Notes: generated by a model not told the origin, from the letters alone. DNA of 64,000 nucleotides from Siansivirga zeaxanthinifaciens CC-SAMT-1 (GCF_000941055.1 NZ_CP007202.1:244001-308000), one strand, 5' to 3'; shown: positions 16,222 through 27,087, counted from the stretch's first letter. Numbers and translations are program-made.

Positions 16222-18702
16222 ATGCATTCTATTACTAATAAGGCTCTAAATAAGTTAAGTATCCTTTTAAAATCGATACTTTTCTTCTTGATCATTTTTT
16301 CTGTTTTGTTTGGTAATGCTCAAGAAACCGATAATGGTTTAACCATTTCAGATTCTTTAATGATGTCTGCTCCCAAGGCTATACCAACTATTGAGATTAT
16401 TCAAAACATTGAAAAAACGAGTGCCGACTTAAAAATTACCGAAAGAAAGCTTCTTGTAAATAGAAATATTTATAAAATAGATTCGCTTTTTACTGGCTAT
16501 GCATCGTTTTTAGATAATCAAAAAAAATATACAGATAATTTTATGGCGGCAAATCCGAACCGTCAAAAAATTGATAATCTGTACACAAAATGGAATGGCT
16601 ATAAAAGTTATTTAAAAGATTGGGAAAACGAAATAAACGATTACGAGTCTAGAAACTCTCGTTTGTTAGAAACCATCACTTTAAACGATAATATTTGGGA
16701 TTTAACATATAAAAATGCCGAAAACGAAAATGCACCTACCGAGGTTTTAAAAGGTATTTTAGAACTCAGAAAAAAAATCGATAATTTAAAAACTCAAATT
16801 TTAAATGATAATAATTTAGCGCTCAAACTCGAGACTAAAATTAATTTAAAAATCGAGTTAATTTCTGAAGTTATGGAAGGCATTTTAGCGCTTAAAAACT
16901 CAGAAACCTACAATCTATTTTATTTAAGACATCCGCCTATCTGGAAAACTTCTTTTGCTAAAAGCAAAGTATTATCAGATGAAGATAAATCGGACTCTTT
17001 AAAAGCCAGTGGCGAAGAAAGTTTAAATTTTATAAGCACCAACAAGCACTCGTTTTACTTATATTTTACCCTTGTTGTTTTTCTTTTCTTCGTAATAAAT
17101 TATCTAAAAAAAGGATTTGAAAAATATGAATTTGTAGACGATGAAACCAACTTGATAATTTCAAAAGATATCATTTTAAAACATACAAAAGCAAGTTTCA
17201 TTTTTTTATCATTACTTATTGCTGCACTATTTTTTAAAAGTACTCCCAAACTTTTCGAGAATTTACTCATCCTGCTTTTATTAATTTCTGCTTCGTATGT
17301 TATAAGGTCTCTGGTTAACGAGCGATTTAAAAACATTTTTTATGTAATCATCTTACTTTACATATTAGATTCAGCAAAAACCTATATTTGGTTTCATTCC
17401 GGATTTTATAGAATTTACTTATTAATTGAAGCTATTTCAATTGTATTTACCATATACTTTTTCACTAAAAAAATTAATAAAGTTGAATTATTAAATTTCA
17501 GTAAATTAAGTAACCTACTTATCAAATTAAGTCCCATAATTTATGTTTTAGGATTTCTAGCCATTGTTTCCAACGTGCTTGGTTACACTAATTTAACAGA
17601 TATTACATTAAAAATATCGTCTCATATTGGTGTAATTTCTATTATTTTTTACAGTTTGTTATTAATTTCAGAAGGTATTTCTACCAGTTTAATTCATAGA
17701 CACTTTAGCGTTAAATCTCAAGTTGATTTAATTTACAAACAAGCGCTTGAGATTAAACTATTAAAAATTATAAGAATTGTTGTATTTGTACTTTGGCTGC
17801 TCTTTTTCTTAGGTATGGTCGATTTATTGAGACCAATTAGAGACTATCTAAGCGACTTACTTACCGAGCCTTATAAATTAGGCACCATAACTTTTACACT
17901 CGGGGCTATTTTGTCTTTTATAACGATACTTGTTTTATCGTACCTCCTAACAAGTTTAATTGCTTTTCTAATTGATGACGGAGAAGGCGTTTTACGATTC
18001 CTGCGTTTACCAAAAGGGATTCCTGCAGCGATTTCTTTGGTTATTCGATACATTATTGTTGCCTTTGGTTTTGTATTTGCATTATCATCGCTGGGCTTAG
18101 ACTTAAGTAAATTTAACATCCTGGCAGGTGCTATGGGTATTGGTATTGGGTTTGGACTGCAAACTATTATTTCAAACTTTGTAGCCGGATTAATTTTAGT
18201 TTTTGAAAGACCCATTCTTCAAGGTGATACTATAGAAGTTAATAATTTAATAGGAAAAGTGAATAAAATTGGCGTTCGATCATCTAAAATAAAAACCTTC
18301 GATGGTGCCGAAGTTATCGTGCCAAACTACAATTTAATGTCTAATAATTTGATAAACTGGACACTATCGGATAGTACAAAAAGAATTGAAATTATTATTG
18401 GAACCTCCTACGATTCAGATCCCAATCAAGTTTTAGAATTATTAACAAAAGCAGCTTTAAGTGTTGAGGGCGTTTTAAAATTCCCAGAACCACAAGCCCT
18501 TTTTACCGATTTTGGTGATAGTTCGTTAAATTTTATGTTGCGTTTTTGGGTGCCTTTTGAAATTGGCCTCATTGCCAAAAGTGATGTTTCAATAGCCATC
18601 TATAATTATTTTAAAGCTGAAGGTGTTGAGATACCATTTCCGCAGCGCGATATTCATATAAAAAATATGCCGAATCAAAATTCAAGTAACTCAAATAATT
18701 AA
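16222..18702 (+). CDS. Large MscS-family mechanosensitive ion channel
   Basis: An 826-residue protein. A signal-like N-terminus (ILFFLIIFSVLFGNAQ) precedes a long periplasmic helical domain (about residues 40-270). Roughly ten membrane segments follow, ending in the conserved MscS pore (GAMGIGIGFGLQTIISNFVAGLILVFERP) and the beta domain (GDTIEV, GKVNKIGVRSSKIKTFDGAEVIVPN). The size and periplasmic domain resemble MscK/MscM-type channels, which release solutes under hypo-osmotic shock. It is convergent with mpl, leaving only 5 bases between stops and no visible terminator. A near-consensus TAATTTTA element lies at 16198-16205. Confidence 0.93.
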   Translation: MHSITNKALNKLSILLKSILFFLIIFSVLFGNAQETDNGLTISDSLMMSAPKAIPTIEIIQNIEKTSADLKITERKLLVNRNIYKIDSLFTGYASFLDNQKKYTDNFMAANPNRQKIDNLYTKWNGYKSYLKDWENEINDYESRNSRLLETITLNDNIWDLTYKNAENENAPTEVLKGILELRKKIDNLKTQILNDNNLALKLETKINLKIELISEVMEGILALKNSETYNLFYLRHPPIWKTSFAKSKVLSDEDKSDSLKASGEESLNFISTNKHSFYLYFTLVVFLFFVINYLKKGFEKYEFVDDETNLIISKDIILKHTKASFIFLSLLIAALFFKSTPKLFENLLILLLLISASYVIRSLVNERFKNIFYVIILLYILDSAKTYIWFHSGFYRIYLLIEAISIVFTIYFFTKKINKVELLNFSKLSNLLIKLSPIIYVLGFLAIVSNVLGYTNLTDITLKISSHIGVISIIFYSLLLISEGISTSLIHRHFSVKSQVDLIYKQALEIKLLKIIRIVVFVLWLLFFLGMVDLLRPIRDYLSDLLTEPYKLGTITFTLGAILSFITILVLSYLLTSLIAFLIDDGEGVLRFLRLPKGIPAAISLVIRYIIVAFGFVFALSSLGLDLSKFNILAGAMGIGIGFGLQTIISNFVAGLILVFERPILQGDTIEVNNLIGKVNKIGVRSSKIKTFDGAEVIVPNYNLMSNNLINWTLSDSTKRIEIIIGTSYDSDPNQVLELLTKAALSVEGVLKFPEPQALFTDFGDSSLNFMLRFWVPFEIGLIAKSDVSIAIYNYFKAEGVEIPFPQRDIHIKNMPNQNSSNSNN

Positions 18703-18707
18703 ATATC

Positions 18708-20063
18708 TCAAGACATTAAATTTTTAAGAGCTTCAAAATCTAAACCACCGTAATTCCCAGAGCTCATTAACAGCAAGGCTTTATTATCAAAATCTTGCGA
18801 AAACAGAAACTGTTTAAAATCGTCTGGATTGGTATAAATTATGAGGTCGTCCCGTTCAAAAGCACTCGCAATCTGCTCTTGCGTTACTTCTTTAAGCTTT
18901 TTAATTTCAACGGCATGTGGCGAGTAAAACACAACAGCGACATCGGCAGCATCTAATGCGCCTTTATATTCTTTTAAAAATTCGGCATTTAAACTACTGT
19001 AAGTGTGTAATTCTAAACAGGCTATTAAAGTTCGGTCGCTATACTGCTCTTTAACTGCTTTGGTTGTTGCATCAACTTTACTTGGGGAATGTGCAAAATC
19101 TTTGTAGGCAACACTTGTTTTGCTTTCAGCTATTTTTTCAAGACGTTTACTAGCACCTTTAAAGGTTGATATGGCTTCATAGAAATCGTCTTCATCAATT
19201 CCCATATGCTGACAAATCCATTTTGCGCCTGCGAGATTGTTTAAATTATGTTTACCGAAAACTTCAATAGGCATAGGACCTTCTGCGGTTTCCAGAAGAG
19301 TTTGTCCGTTTTCAACGGTATAAGCAGGTGTTTGATATGGAATTTTTCTAATGGGGTTAGTGCTTGCCTCAACAACACGTTTTACTTCGGGATCTTCTTC
19401 GTTATAATTGATGCTTCCGCCCGTTACAATACTATCAACAAAAATTTGAAACTGCTCTACGTAATTATCGAAGGTAGGAAACACATTGATGTGATCCCAG
19501 GCGATACCACTTAACAAGGCAATATTGGGTTTGTATAAATGAAATTTTGGTCGGCGGTCTATAGGTGAACTTAAATATTCATCACCTTCTAAAACAATAA
19601 AATCATTCTCTTCGGTAAGTTTCACCATCACATCAAAACCTTCCAACTGGGCACCAACCATATAATCTACATCGCGATCGTGATAATGCATAACATGTAA
19701 AATCATGGAAGTAATGGTTGTTTTACCATGACTACCACCAATAACTACACGTGTTTTATGTTTTGATTGTTCGTACAAAAATTCTGGATACGAGTATATT
19801 TTAAGACCTAATTCCTGAGCTTTTAACAACTCGGGGTTATCTTGCTTGGCATGCATTCCTAAAACTATAGCATCAAGATGAGATGTTATTTTTTCTGGAA
19901 ACCAACCATAGGTTTCTGGTAACAAACCCTTATTCGCTAATCGTGATTTTGATGGCTCAAAAATTTCATCATCACTTCCAGTTACTTTGTATCCTTTGTT
20001 GTGTAATGCCAAGGCTAAATTATGCATTGCAGAGCCTCCAATGGCTATAAAATGTACGTTCAT
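18708..20063 (-). CDS. mpl: UDP-N-acetylmuramate:L-alanyl-gamma-D-glutamyl-meso-diaminopimelate ligase (Mpl)
   Basis: A 451-residue Mur-ligase-family enzyme that reattaches recycled murein tripeptide to UDP-MurNAc in the cytoplasm. The N-terminal nucleotide-binding motif is HFIAIGGSAMHNLALAL. The ATP-binding P-loop is GGSHGKTTITSM (residues about 108-119). Central-domain motifs include EGDEY, and the late segment AYKDFAHSPSKVDAT is the Mpl version of the YAHHP motif. Length is normal. The upstream gap carries a perfect TATATTTG -7 element 20 bases before the start. Distinguished from MurC by the SAMHNLA and DFAHSP signatures. Confidence 0.93.
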   Translation of the reverse strand: MNVHFIAIGGSAMHNLALALHNKGYKVTGSDDEIFEPSKSRLANKGLLPETYGWFPEKITSHLDAIVLGMHAKQDNPELLKAQELGLKIYSYPEFLYEQSKHKTRVVIGGSHGKTTITSMILHVMHYHDRDVDYMVGAQLEGFDVMVKLTEENDFIVLEGDEYLSSPIDRRPKFHLYKPNIALLSGIAWDHINVFPTFDNYVEQFQIFVDSIVTGGSINYNEEDPEVKRVVEASTNPIRKIPYQTPAYTVENGQTLLETAEGPMPIEVFGKHNLNNLAGAKWICQHMGIDEDDFYEAISTFKGASKRLEKIAESKTSVAYKDFAHSPSKVDATTKAVKEQYSDRTLIACLELHTYSSLNAEFLKEYKGALDAADVAVVFYSPHAVEIKKLKEVTQEQIASAFERDDLIIYTNPDDFKQFLFSQDFDNKALLLMSSGNYGGLDFEALKNLMS

Positions 20064-20082
20064 GTATCTATTTTGAATGATT

Positions 20083-20090
20083 CAAATATA
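20083..20090 (-). promoter_or_regulatory. -7 promoter element of mpl
   Basis: CAAATATA on the plus strand reads TATATTTG on the minus strand, a perfect TAnnTTTG, 20 bases upstream of the mpl start codon. No -33 TTG is visible. Confidence 0.55.
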
Positions 20091-20192
20091 CTTTTTTTGA
20101 TACTAAATCTCGATAAATTATTTATGAAGTTTGATACATTCGTTTAAATAAAACAAACTTTAAAATAAGACAAAACCATAAAAAAACCTGTA

Positions 20193-20927
20193 TTAAAGAT
20201 TTTTCTCTAATTCTTGAATTTGATTTAAAACGGCCTTGGTTTTGTGTACTTTATATGCAGCCCTAAGATTTTCAATAGCTTTTTCGTGCTGTTTTTGACC
20301 AATATAAAATTGTGTTAGCTTATCGTAGCAAGTCATTGAACCACCAACAGTTATTGCTTTTTTATAATAATTCTCTGCAATTTCCGGTTCGTTATCAGTT
20401 TCATAAATGTAGCCTTTAGCTAAGTAACCATCTACAAGCGATAATTTTTCAAGTTGATTGGCAAACTCCAAGGCTTTACTTTTACTTCCGCCCAAAAAAC
20501 CTGGCAATTTCATGTACAATTCTACCAAAGCCCAACGGGTATCTATGTGGTTTTTATCGAGTTCTGCCGCTTTTAAAAAAGCTGCTTTAACATCATCAAT
20601 AATACTTAAGGCTTTTAATTTATTTACCGAAAGGGCTTTCATCCCCAATGCACCACCGTATTTGTAGTGGTAATTGGCATGGTTAGGTTGGTAATCAACT
20701 AGTTTCTTGTAATTTAAAATGGCATGATCCCATTTTTTTTGATGACCATATACGTCGCCCAATAATTCTATAGCCTCCATGTTATTGGGATTCGATGTCA
20801 AAAATTGATGTAAAAAAGCCTCTGCTTTATTAAATTCTGATGCAGCAATAAGGGTTTTAACCGCATCAAGTTTAACCTGACCGAAAAAAAATGCTGGGAG
20901 AAATAAAATAAAGTAAACTATTTTCAT
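20193..20927 (-). CDS. Tetratricopeptide repeat protein, secreted or periplasmic
   Basis: A 244-residue protein. The ATG at 20927 is chosen over an in-frame TTG two codons earlier; it gives a signal peptide (MKIVYFILFLPAFFFGQ). The rest is helical TPR repeats, for example EAIELLGDVYGHQKKWDHAILNY, then NHANYHYKYGGALGMKA and EPEIAENYYKKAITVGGS, up to EKAIENLRAAYK near the C-terminus. TPR domains scaffold protein-protein contacts; no enzymatic motif is present. It is divergent from the A2M locus, with 137 bases between starts. The partner is unknown. Confidence 0.85.
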   Translation of the reverse strand: MKIVYFILFLPAFFFGQVKLDAVKTLIAASEFNKAEAFLHQFLTSNPNNMEAIELLGDVYGHQKKWDHAILNYKKLVDYQPNHANYHYKYGGALGMKALSVNKLKALSIIDDVKAAFLKAAELDKNHIDTRWALVELYMKLPGFLGGSKSKALEFANQLEKLSLVDGYLAKGYIYETDNEPEIAENYYKKAITVGGSMTCYDKLTQFYIGQKQHEKAIENLRAAYKVHKTKAVLNQIQELEKNL

Positions 20928-21064
20928 AATCAACTAATATATGAAATGTAAATTTAAACTTTCTATTGAATTCTTTAATAACTAACTTCAAGCTATTAAA
21001 TTTATTGTAATTCATTTTCTATTTTGGAATAACTTTTGAAGAAACCATAACAAACAACTTATTA

Positions 21065-21340
21065 ATGAAAAAGTTTACATCCATTCTTATTTTCTCTATT
21101 TTATCATACCATTCGTATTCTCAAGCTCCAGATTATCAAAATCTATGGAAGCGTGTGGAGCAATTAGAACGTGATTCCTATACAAAATCTGCTTTAAAAG
21201 TTGTTGAAGATATTTCTAAATTGGCTTTAAAAGACAAAAACGACCCACAACTTATTAAAACGATGCTTTTTAAAAGCAAGTTTGCACTTATTTTAGAAGA
21301 AGATGCCCAACTTAAAATTATAACCGATTTTAAAAATTAA
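21065..21340 (+). pseudogene. N-terminal fragment of the A2M-family gene, cut off by a frameshift
   Basis: A 91-codon frame starting with a signal peptide (MKKFTSILIFSILSYHSYSQ) and the usual opening helices of flavobacterial alpha-2-macroglobulins (YQNLWKRVEQLERDSYTKSAL). It stops at a TAA straight after the A5 run at 21332-21336. Reading through with one A fewer continues as DFKIKLSASPTKNILESLLAN and joins the long frame at 21378. That long frame lacks any signal peptide of its own, so the two pieces are best explained as one gene disrupted by a 1-base change (real mutation, phase variation or sequencing error). Confidence 0.8.
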
Positions 21341-21377
21341 ATTAAGCGCATCGCCAACAAAAAACATTTTAGAAAGT

Positions 21378-24300
21378 TTGTTAGCAAACATGTATTGGCA
21401 ATATTTCAATGAAAACCGATGGAAGTTTTACAACCGAACCCAAACTGAAAACCAATTAGACGAAACCGATTTTAGAACTTGGGATTTACAAACACTTTTT
21501 AATGAAATTCATAAGCATTACCAATTATCGCTAGAAAATGAATTGATGCTACAACAAGCACCTATAAACACCTATGATGCTTTGCTTGTTAGCGAAAAAG
21601 ATTCTCGAATTTACAGACCAACTTTGTTCGATTTTTTAAGTCATGAGGCTTTAGAGTTTTACAAAACCAACGAAACCCATATTACCAAACCAGCTTTTAA
21701 ATTTGAAATTGACAATCCAGAATTTTTAAGGGATGCCCAGACATTTTCGAAATTAGAAATAGCTTCAAAAGACACTACTTCATTACAACTAAATGCACTA
21801 AAAATTTATCAAAAATTAATTCGTTTTCATTTAAAGGATGCTTCACCCTACGCATTAAGCGATGTTAACATTTCAAGATTAAAATTTATAAACACCCATG
21901 CGACTTTTAATGATAAAGAAACCATTTTTCTTCAAACATTAAAAACGGAAAGTAATCTGGTAAAAGCGCATGAAGTTTCAGCTTTATACGATTTCGAAAT
22001 AGCGTCTATTCTTTACAATCAAAGTAAACAATACGAGCCAAAAACAAACGAAGTGAATCGCTGGAAAGCTAAAGAAGCACTAGATATTTGCGAAATTACA
22101 ACTAATAAATTTCCTAAAAGTAAGGGTGCCGAAAAATGCACTTTTTTAAAGCAACAAATAATGCAACCAAATCTTCAAATAACCTCCGAAGATTTCTTGC
22201 CTATCCAGCAAAATAGCCGCTTATTAATTAGTTATAAAAACATAGAAACAATTGATTTTAAAGTCTATAAAATTTCAATAAAAGCTCTTGAAAAATTAAA
22301 AAAACTCTACAAAAAAAAGGAACAACTGGCATTTATTAAGAATTTAAACCTAACCAAAACTTGGGAAAGTAAACTTCGAAACGACAACGATTACCAAAAC
22401 CATAGCACAGAGGTAACTCTACCTAAACTTGACAATGGTACTTTTTTAATAGTTGCTACTACAAAAAATAGCAACGAAACATTTGCCTTTAGCAGCGTTC
22501 AAGTTACCAATTTAGCGTTTGTAGAATATGAGACCGATGATTACAAAATCTTTCAAATTATAGATAGAAACACTGGTGAACCTATAAAAAATGCCCGTGT
22601 AGAATTAACTATTAATGAAAGCCAAAACAACACACAGCAAACCGAATTATGCACCACAAATGTTAATGGGGAAATAAAAATAGAAAAAACAAAAGACAGA
22701 TACAGAACCATTACAAGCAAAGTAACCCACGGAAATGACACTGCTTATTTTAGCCGATATTATGTTTTTCAATCCTACGAACCTCAAGAAAAAGAGGTTG
22801 TTTACAAAGCATTTTTGTTTACAGACCGACGTATTTACAGACCCGGACAAACCGTTTTTTTTAAAGGAATTATTTTAAAAAAGGCCAATGACAAGTCTGA
22901 AGTCATCGCAAATCATGAAATGTATGCCACGCTTTATGATGCCAACGGACAGGAAATAAACCACGCAACATTTATTACCAATGCTTTTGGGTCTGTTTCA
23001 GGATCGTTTATTTTACCAAGTTCCGGTTTACCGGGCGAATATTATATCGACTTTGGTTCGGAGACTGAATTTATTTATTCAACCGATTTTAGTTTCTCTG
23101 TTGAAGAATACAAACGCCCTAAATTTGAAACCAAATTCACGCCTGTTACCGAAACATTTAAGGTAAACGATTCTGTTACTATTAAAGGAACAGCCTTAGC
23201 TTATGCCGGTAGTAATATTACCGATGCCAAAGTAGTGTATCGGGTACACAGAAAAGTACAATACCCAAATTGGTACTTTTGGTATCGCCCGTGGTTTAAT
23301 AACGAACCACAAGAAATCGCACTTGGCGAAACTAAAACCAACAATAACGGTGAGTTTGAAATCACTTTTAAGTCCATTCCCGATAACAGTATCGATAAAA
23401 CTACTTTGCCTGTTTTTAATTATGAAATCACCGCAGATGTTACCGATTTAAACGGAGAAACCCGAAGCGCCACAACGCTGGTAAACGTTGGCTACCATGC
23501 ACTAACAGCCAATATGACTATTGACAACAAAATCGATAAAAGCAAAAAAGACCACAAATTAACCATAGAAACTAAAAACTTAAATGGCGAATTTGTAGCA
23601 GCATCAGGTGTTGTTAAAATATACAAATTACAAGCACCAAAAACCGTTTTAAGACAACGCCCTTGGGAAGCTCCAGATTATCAGGAATATTCCGAAGAAA
23701 CTTTTAAAAACTTATTCCCGCACGATGCTTATAACAACGAGCATGATTCTAATAACTGGAAAAAAGGCGCTTTAGTTTTCGAAAAATCGTTCAATACAGA
23801 AACATCTAAAACAGTCGATTTAGGAAATATAAAAAAATGGCAATCAGGGGTATACCTCATCACTTTAGAAAGTAAAGATAAATTTAACCAATTAGTTAAA
23901 GATGAAATCAAAACAACGCTTTACAGCGAGGATGACACTACAATTGCCGACAACCAGCTGTTTAGCATAACAACTAACCAGGCCAGTTACAAAGCAGGTG
24001 AAACAGCCATATTAACATTTGCATCGGCAGCCAATAATTTATTTGTTACAGCTACCATCGAGAAAAATAAAAAAATTGTAAAAACAGAAATTATTCAATT
24101 AAACAATAACAAAAAAACAATTAGTATTCCTGTAACTACAGAAGACATTGGTGGATTTGCTGTTAATTATAGCTTCGCTGCATTTAATAGTTTTAAATCG
24201 GGTACCGAAGTTATTTCTGTCCCTTACCCTAAAACCGATTTAGAAATTGAAACGACCACGTTTCGAGATAAATTGCAGCCTGGTACGAATGAGACATGGC

Positions 24301-27077
24301 GTTTCAAAATTAAAGGTCCGCAAGGAGAAAAAGTTTCTGCCGAATTATTAGCAAGTATGTACGATGCGTCTTTAGACCAGTTTACTGCAAATTCTTGGGA
24401 TTTTAATCCTATTGAAAATCCGCTTTATTATTCAAACATACAAAGCAATGCCAATCAGAGTTTTGGAACACAAAACTTTAGAGTCTATTTTGAAAATAAT
24501 CGCACCAATTATAGCTCCCAAAAATATGATGCATTTAATTGGTTTGGATTTACATTTTTTAATCAAATCATTAGAATTCGTGGATATTCAAGTGTTTCAA
24601 AATCCTTAAACGGCGCTATAGCTGGTGTAGCTGTTGAAGAGCAAAATGAGGACGGTGCTATTTTAAATGAAGTTGTAATGGTGGGAGCTGCACCAAAATT
24701 AGAGAAAGATGCTGAATCTAAGCAAGAAAAACCAAACTTCGACAAGGTTCAAATTCGTAAAAACTTGCAAGAAACTGCTTTTTTCTTTCCGCAACTACAA
24801 ACCGACAACCAAGGCCATGTTAGTTTTAATTTTACCACGCCAGAGGCATTAACACAATGGAAATTGCAATTATTAGCACATACTAAAGCCTTGGAGAGCG
24901 CAACTAAAACCCTAACTACTGTTACTCAAAAAGAGCTTATGGTAATACCTAATGCACCCCGTTTTTTACGCGAGGGCGACCAAATAACTATCAGCTCGAA
25001 AATTGCAAACTTAACAGATAAACCGCTTTCGGGTCATGCTATTTTAATGTTAACCGATGCTGTTTCAGGTAAAACAATCGACCAGGAATTAGAAAATTCA
25101 GAAAACAACAAAACTTTTTCTGTTGAAGCCAAAGGAAACACCCAAGTATCCTGGAGCATACGTATTCCCGCTGGTGTAGACGCTGTTCAATATAAAATTA
25201 TTGCAAAATCTAATACTTTTAGCGATGGCGAACAAAACGCCTTACCTGTTTTAAGTAATAGAATGTTGATAACCGAAACGCTTCCTATGTGGGTGCAAAG
25301 TAACGAAAGTAAAACATTCACTTTAAACAAGTTAAAAAACAACACCTCAAAAAGCCTTAAAAACCATAAATTAACATTAGAGGTTACCTCCAACCCGGCG
25401 TGGTATGCCATACAAGCACTACCCTATTTAATGGAATATCCTTACCAATGTAACGAGCAAACCTTTTCGCGTTATTATGCCAACGCCCTGGCTAGTTATA
25501 TTGTAAACAAAAACCCTAGAATTCAAGAAGTTTTTAATCAGTGGGCAACTCAAGAGGCTTTAATTAGTAATCTTGAAAAAAATGAAGATTTAAAATCTAT
25601 TTTAATTCAAGAAACACCTTGGTTACGCGATACGCAAAGCGAAACCGAACAGAAAAAACGCATCGCTATGTTATTCAATTTAAACAAATTGAAAAATGAA
25701 TTACAAGCATCTATATTAAAACTAGAAAATAACCAAATGGATTCTGGTGCTTGGGCTTGGTTTCAGGGCGGACAAGTAAACAGATACATCACACAACATA
25801 TTGTTTCTGGTTTTGGGCATTTAGAAAAACTGGGCGTTAGCAATCCGGAAAATTCAAAAATGATAGAAAAAGCCATTCATTTTTTAGATAGCGAATTCAT
25901 TAAAGAATATAAAAACCTTACTAAATACGATGAAAAAGCCGACTTATCCAAAGATCATTTAACCCATACGCAATTACATTACTTGTATATGCGAAGCTTC
26001 TTTCCGAATGTAAAAACATCGAAAGAAGTCGAAACTATTATAGCCTATTACCAAACTCAAATTCAGAAATACTGGTCAAGTCGTTCGTTATACGCTAAAG
26101 GTTTAATGGCTTTAATTTCTGAAAGAATGGGAGATAAAATCATGTCTGCCAAAATTTTAAAAGCTTTAAAAGAAAACAGCATTACCAGTAACGAATTAGG
26201 CATGTATTGGAAAGAAAACACCAATTCATGGTATTGGTATCAAGCACCTATTGAAACACAAGCGCTTTTAATAGAAGCCTTTTCTGAAATTGAAAACGAC
26301 ACCGAAACCATCGATAATTTAAAAATCTGGTTGCTAACAAACAAACAAACAAACCAATGGAAAACAACCAAAGCGACTACCGAAGCTGCCTATGCTTTAT
26401 TACTTCAAGGCAGCGATTGGTTGTCTGTTACAGATGCTATTGATGTGGTTGTAGGCGGAAAACAAATAAACCCTTCTAAATTAGAGAATGTTAAAGTTGA
26501 AGCTGGTACGGGCTATTTTAAAACCGCTTGGAATACTTCTGAAATTAAACCAGATATGAGTGAAGTGACCTTAACTAAAAAAGGAAACGGCATTGCCTGG
26601 GGAAGCTTATATTGGCAGTATTTTGAAGATTTAGATAAAATAACTTCAGCCGAAACACCGCTTCAACTCAAGAAGAAATTATTTCTAAAAACCAATACTG
26701 ATATGGGGCAACAAATATCTGAAATCACCGATAAAACCGAATTAAAAGTTGGCGATTTGGTAACCGTTCGTATTGAATTAAGAAGTGACCGCACCATGGA
26801 ATTCGTTCATATGAAAGATATGCGCGCCTCTGGCTTAGAGCCCGTAAATGTATTATCGAAGTACAAGTGGCAAGATGGTTTAGGTTATTATGAAGCCACT
26901 AAAGATGCATCAACAAATTTCTTTTTCGACTATTTACCTAAAGGTGTTTTTGTTTTTGAATACGATTTACGTGTAAATAATGCTGGAAATATGAGCAATG
27001 GCATTACAACCATTCAAAGCATGTATGCACCAGAATTTAGTAGCCATAGTGAGGGTATTCGTATTCAGGCAGACTAG
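21378..27077 (+). CDS. Alpha-2-macroglobulin family protein, main part of a frameshifted gene
   Basis: An 1899-codon frame that opens at an internal TTG and is missing its export signal, which lies in another frame at 21065-21340. Features in order: helical N-terminal region; macroglobulin-like domains from about residue 400, including the MG2-type RIYRPGQTVFFKG near 487; bait-region-like segment around 1060-1110; A2M domain near 1140-1230 (TPEALTQWKLQLLAH); thioester motif CNEQ at 1358-1361 in YPYQCNEQTFSRYYA; thioester-helical domain; and a C-terminal receptor-like domain ending FSSHSEGIRIQAD. Bacterial A2Ms trap attacking proteases in the periplasm or at the surface. With CNEQ intact the family member is of the thioester type. 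If the frameshift is real, no exported product is made. Confidence 0.88.
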   Translation: MLANMYWQYFNENRWKFYNRTQTENQLDETDFRTWDLQTLFNEIHKHYQLSLENELMLQQAPINTYDALLVSEKDSRIYRPTLFDFLSHEALEFYKTNETHITKPAFKFEIDNPEFLRDAQTFSKLEIASKDTTSLQLNALKIYQKLIRFHLKDASPYALSDVNISRLKFINTHATFNDKETIFLQTLKTESNLVKAHEVSALYDFEIASILYNQSKQYEPKTNEVNRWKAKEALDICEITTNKFPKSKGAEKCTFLKQQIMQPNLQITSEDFLPIQQNSRLLISYKNIETIDFKVYKISIKALEKLKKLYKKKEQLAFIKNLNLTKTWESKLRNDNDYQNHSTEVTLPKLDNGTFLIVATTKNSNETFAFSSVQVTNLAFVEYETDDYKIFQIIDRNTGEPIKNARVELTINESQNNTQQTELCTTNVNGEIKIEKTKDRYRTITSKVTHGNDTAYFSRYYVFQSYEPQEKEVVYKAFLFTDRRIYRPGQTVFFKGIILKKANDKSEVIANHEMYATLYDANGQEINHATFITNAFGSVSGSFILPSSGLPGEYYIDFGSETEFIYSTDFSFSVEEYKRPKFETKFTPVTETFKVNDSVTIKGTALAYAGSNITDAKVVYRVHRKVQYPNWYFWYRPWFNNEPQEIALGETKTNNNGEFEITFKSIPDNSIDKTTLPVFNYEITADVTDLNGETRSATTLVNVGYHALTANMTIDNKIDKSKKDHKLTIETKNLNGEFVAASGVVKIYKLQAPKTVLRQRPWEAPDYQEYSEETFKNLFPHDAYNNEHDSNNWKKGALVFEKSFNTETSKTVDLGNIKKWQSGVYLITLESKDKFNQLVKDEIKTTLYSEDDTTIADNQLFSITTNQASYKAGETAILTFASAANNLFVTATIEKNKKIVKTEIIQLNNNKKTISIPVTTEDIGGFAVNYSFAAFNSFKSGTEVISVPYPKTDLEIETTTFRDKLQPGTNETWRFKIKGPQGEKVSAELLASMYDASLDQFTANSWDFNPIENPLYYSNIQSNANQSFGTQNFRVYFENNRTNYSSQKYDAFNWFGFTFFNQIIRIRGYSSVSKSLNGAIAGVAVEEQNEDGAILNEVVMVGAAPKLEKDAESKQEKPNFDKVQIRKNLQETAFFFPQLQTDNQGHVSFNFTTPEALTQWKLQLLAHTKALESATKTLTTVTQKELMVIPNAPRFLREGDQITISSKIANLTDKPLSGHAILMLTDAVSGKTIDQELENSENNKTFSVEAKGNTQVSWSIRIPAGVDAVQYKIIAKSNTFSDGEQNALPVLSNRMLITETLPMWVQSNESKTFTLNKLKNNTSKSLKNHKLTLEVTSNPAWYAIQALPYLMEYPYQCNEQTFSRYYANALASYIVNKNPRIQEVFNQWATQEALISNLEKNEDLKSILIQETPWLRDTQSETEQKKRIAMLFNLNKLKNELQASILKLENNQMDSGAWAWFQGGQVNRYITQHIVSGFGHLEKLGVSNPENSKMIEKAIHFLDSEFIKEYKNLTKYDEKADLSKDHLTHTQLHYLYMRSFFPNVKTSKEVETIIAYYQTQIQKYWSSRSLYAKGLMALISERMGDKIMSAKILKALKENSITSNELGMYWKENTNSWYWYQAPIETQALLIEAFSEIENDTETIDNLKIWLLTNKQTNQWKTTKATTEAAYALLLQGSDWLSVTDAIDVVVGGKQINPSKLENVKVEAGTGYFKTAWNTSEIKPDMSEVTLTKKGNGIAWGSLYWQYFEDLDKITSAETPLQLKKKLFLKTNTDMGQQISEITDKTELKVGDLVTVRIELRSDRTMEFVHMKDMRASGLEPVNVLSKYKWQDGLGYYEATKDASTNFFFDYLPKGVFVFEYDLRVNNAGNMSNGITTIQSMYAPEFSSHSEGIRIQAD

Positions 27078-27087
27078 TATATTAGCT

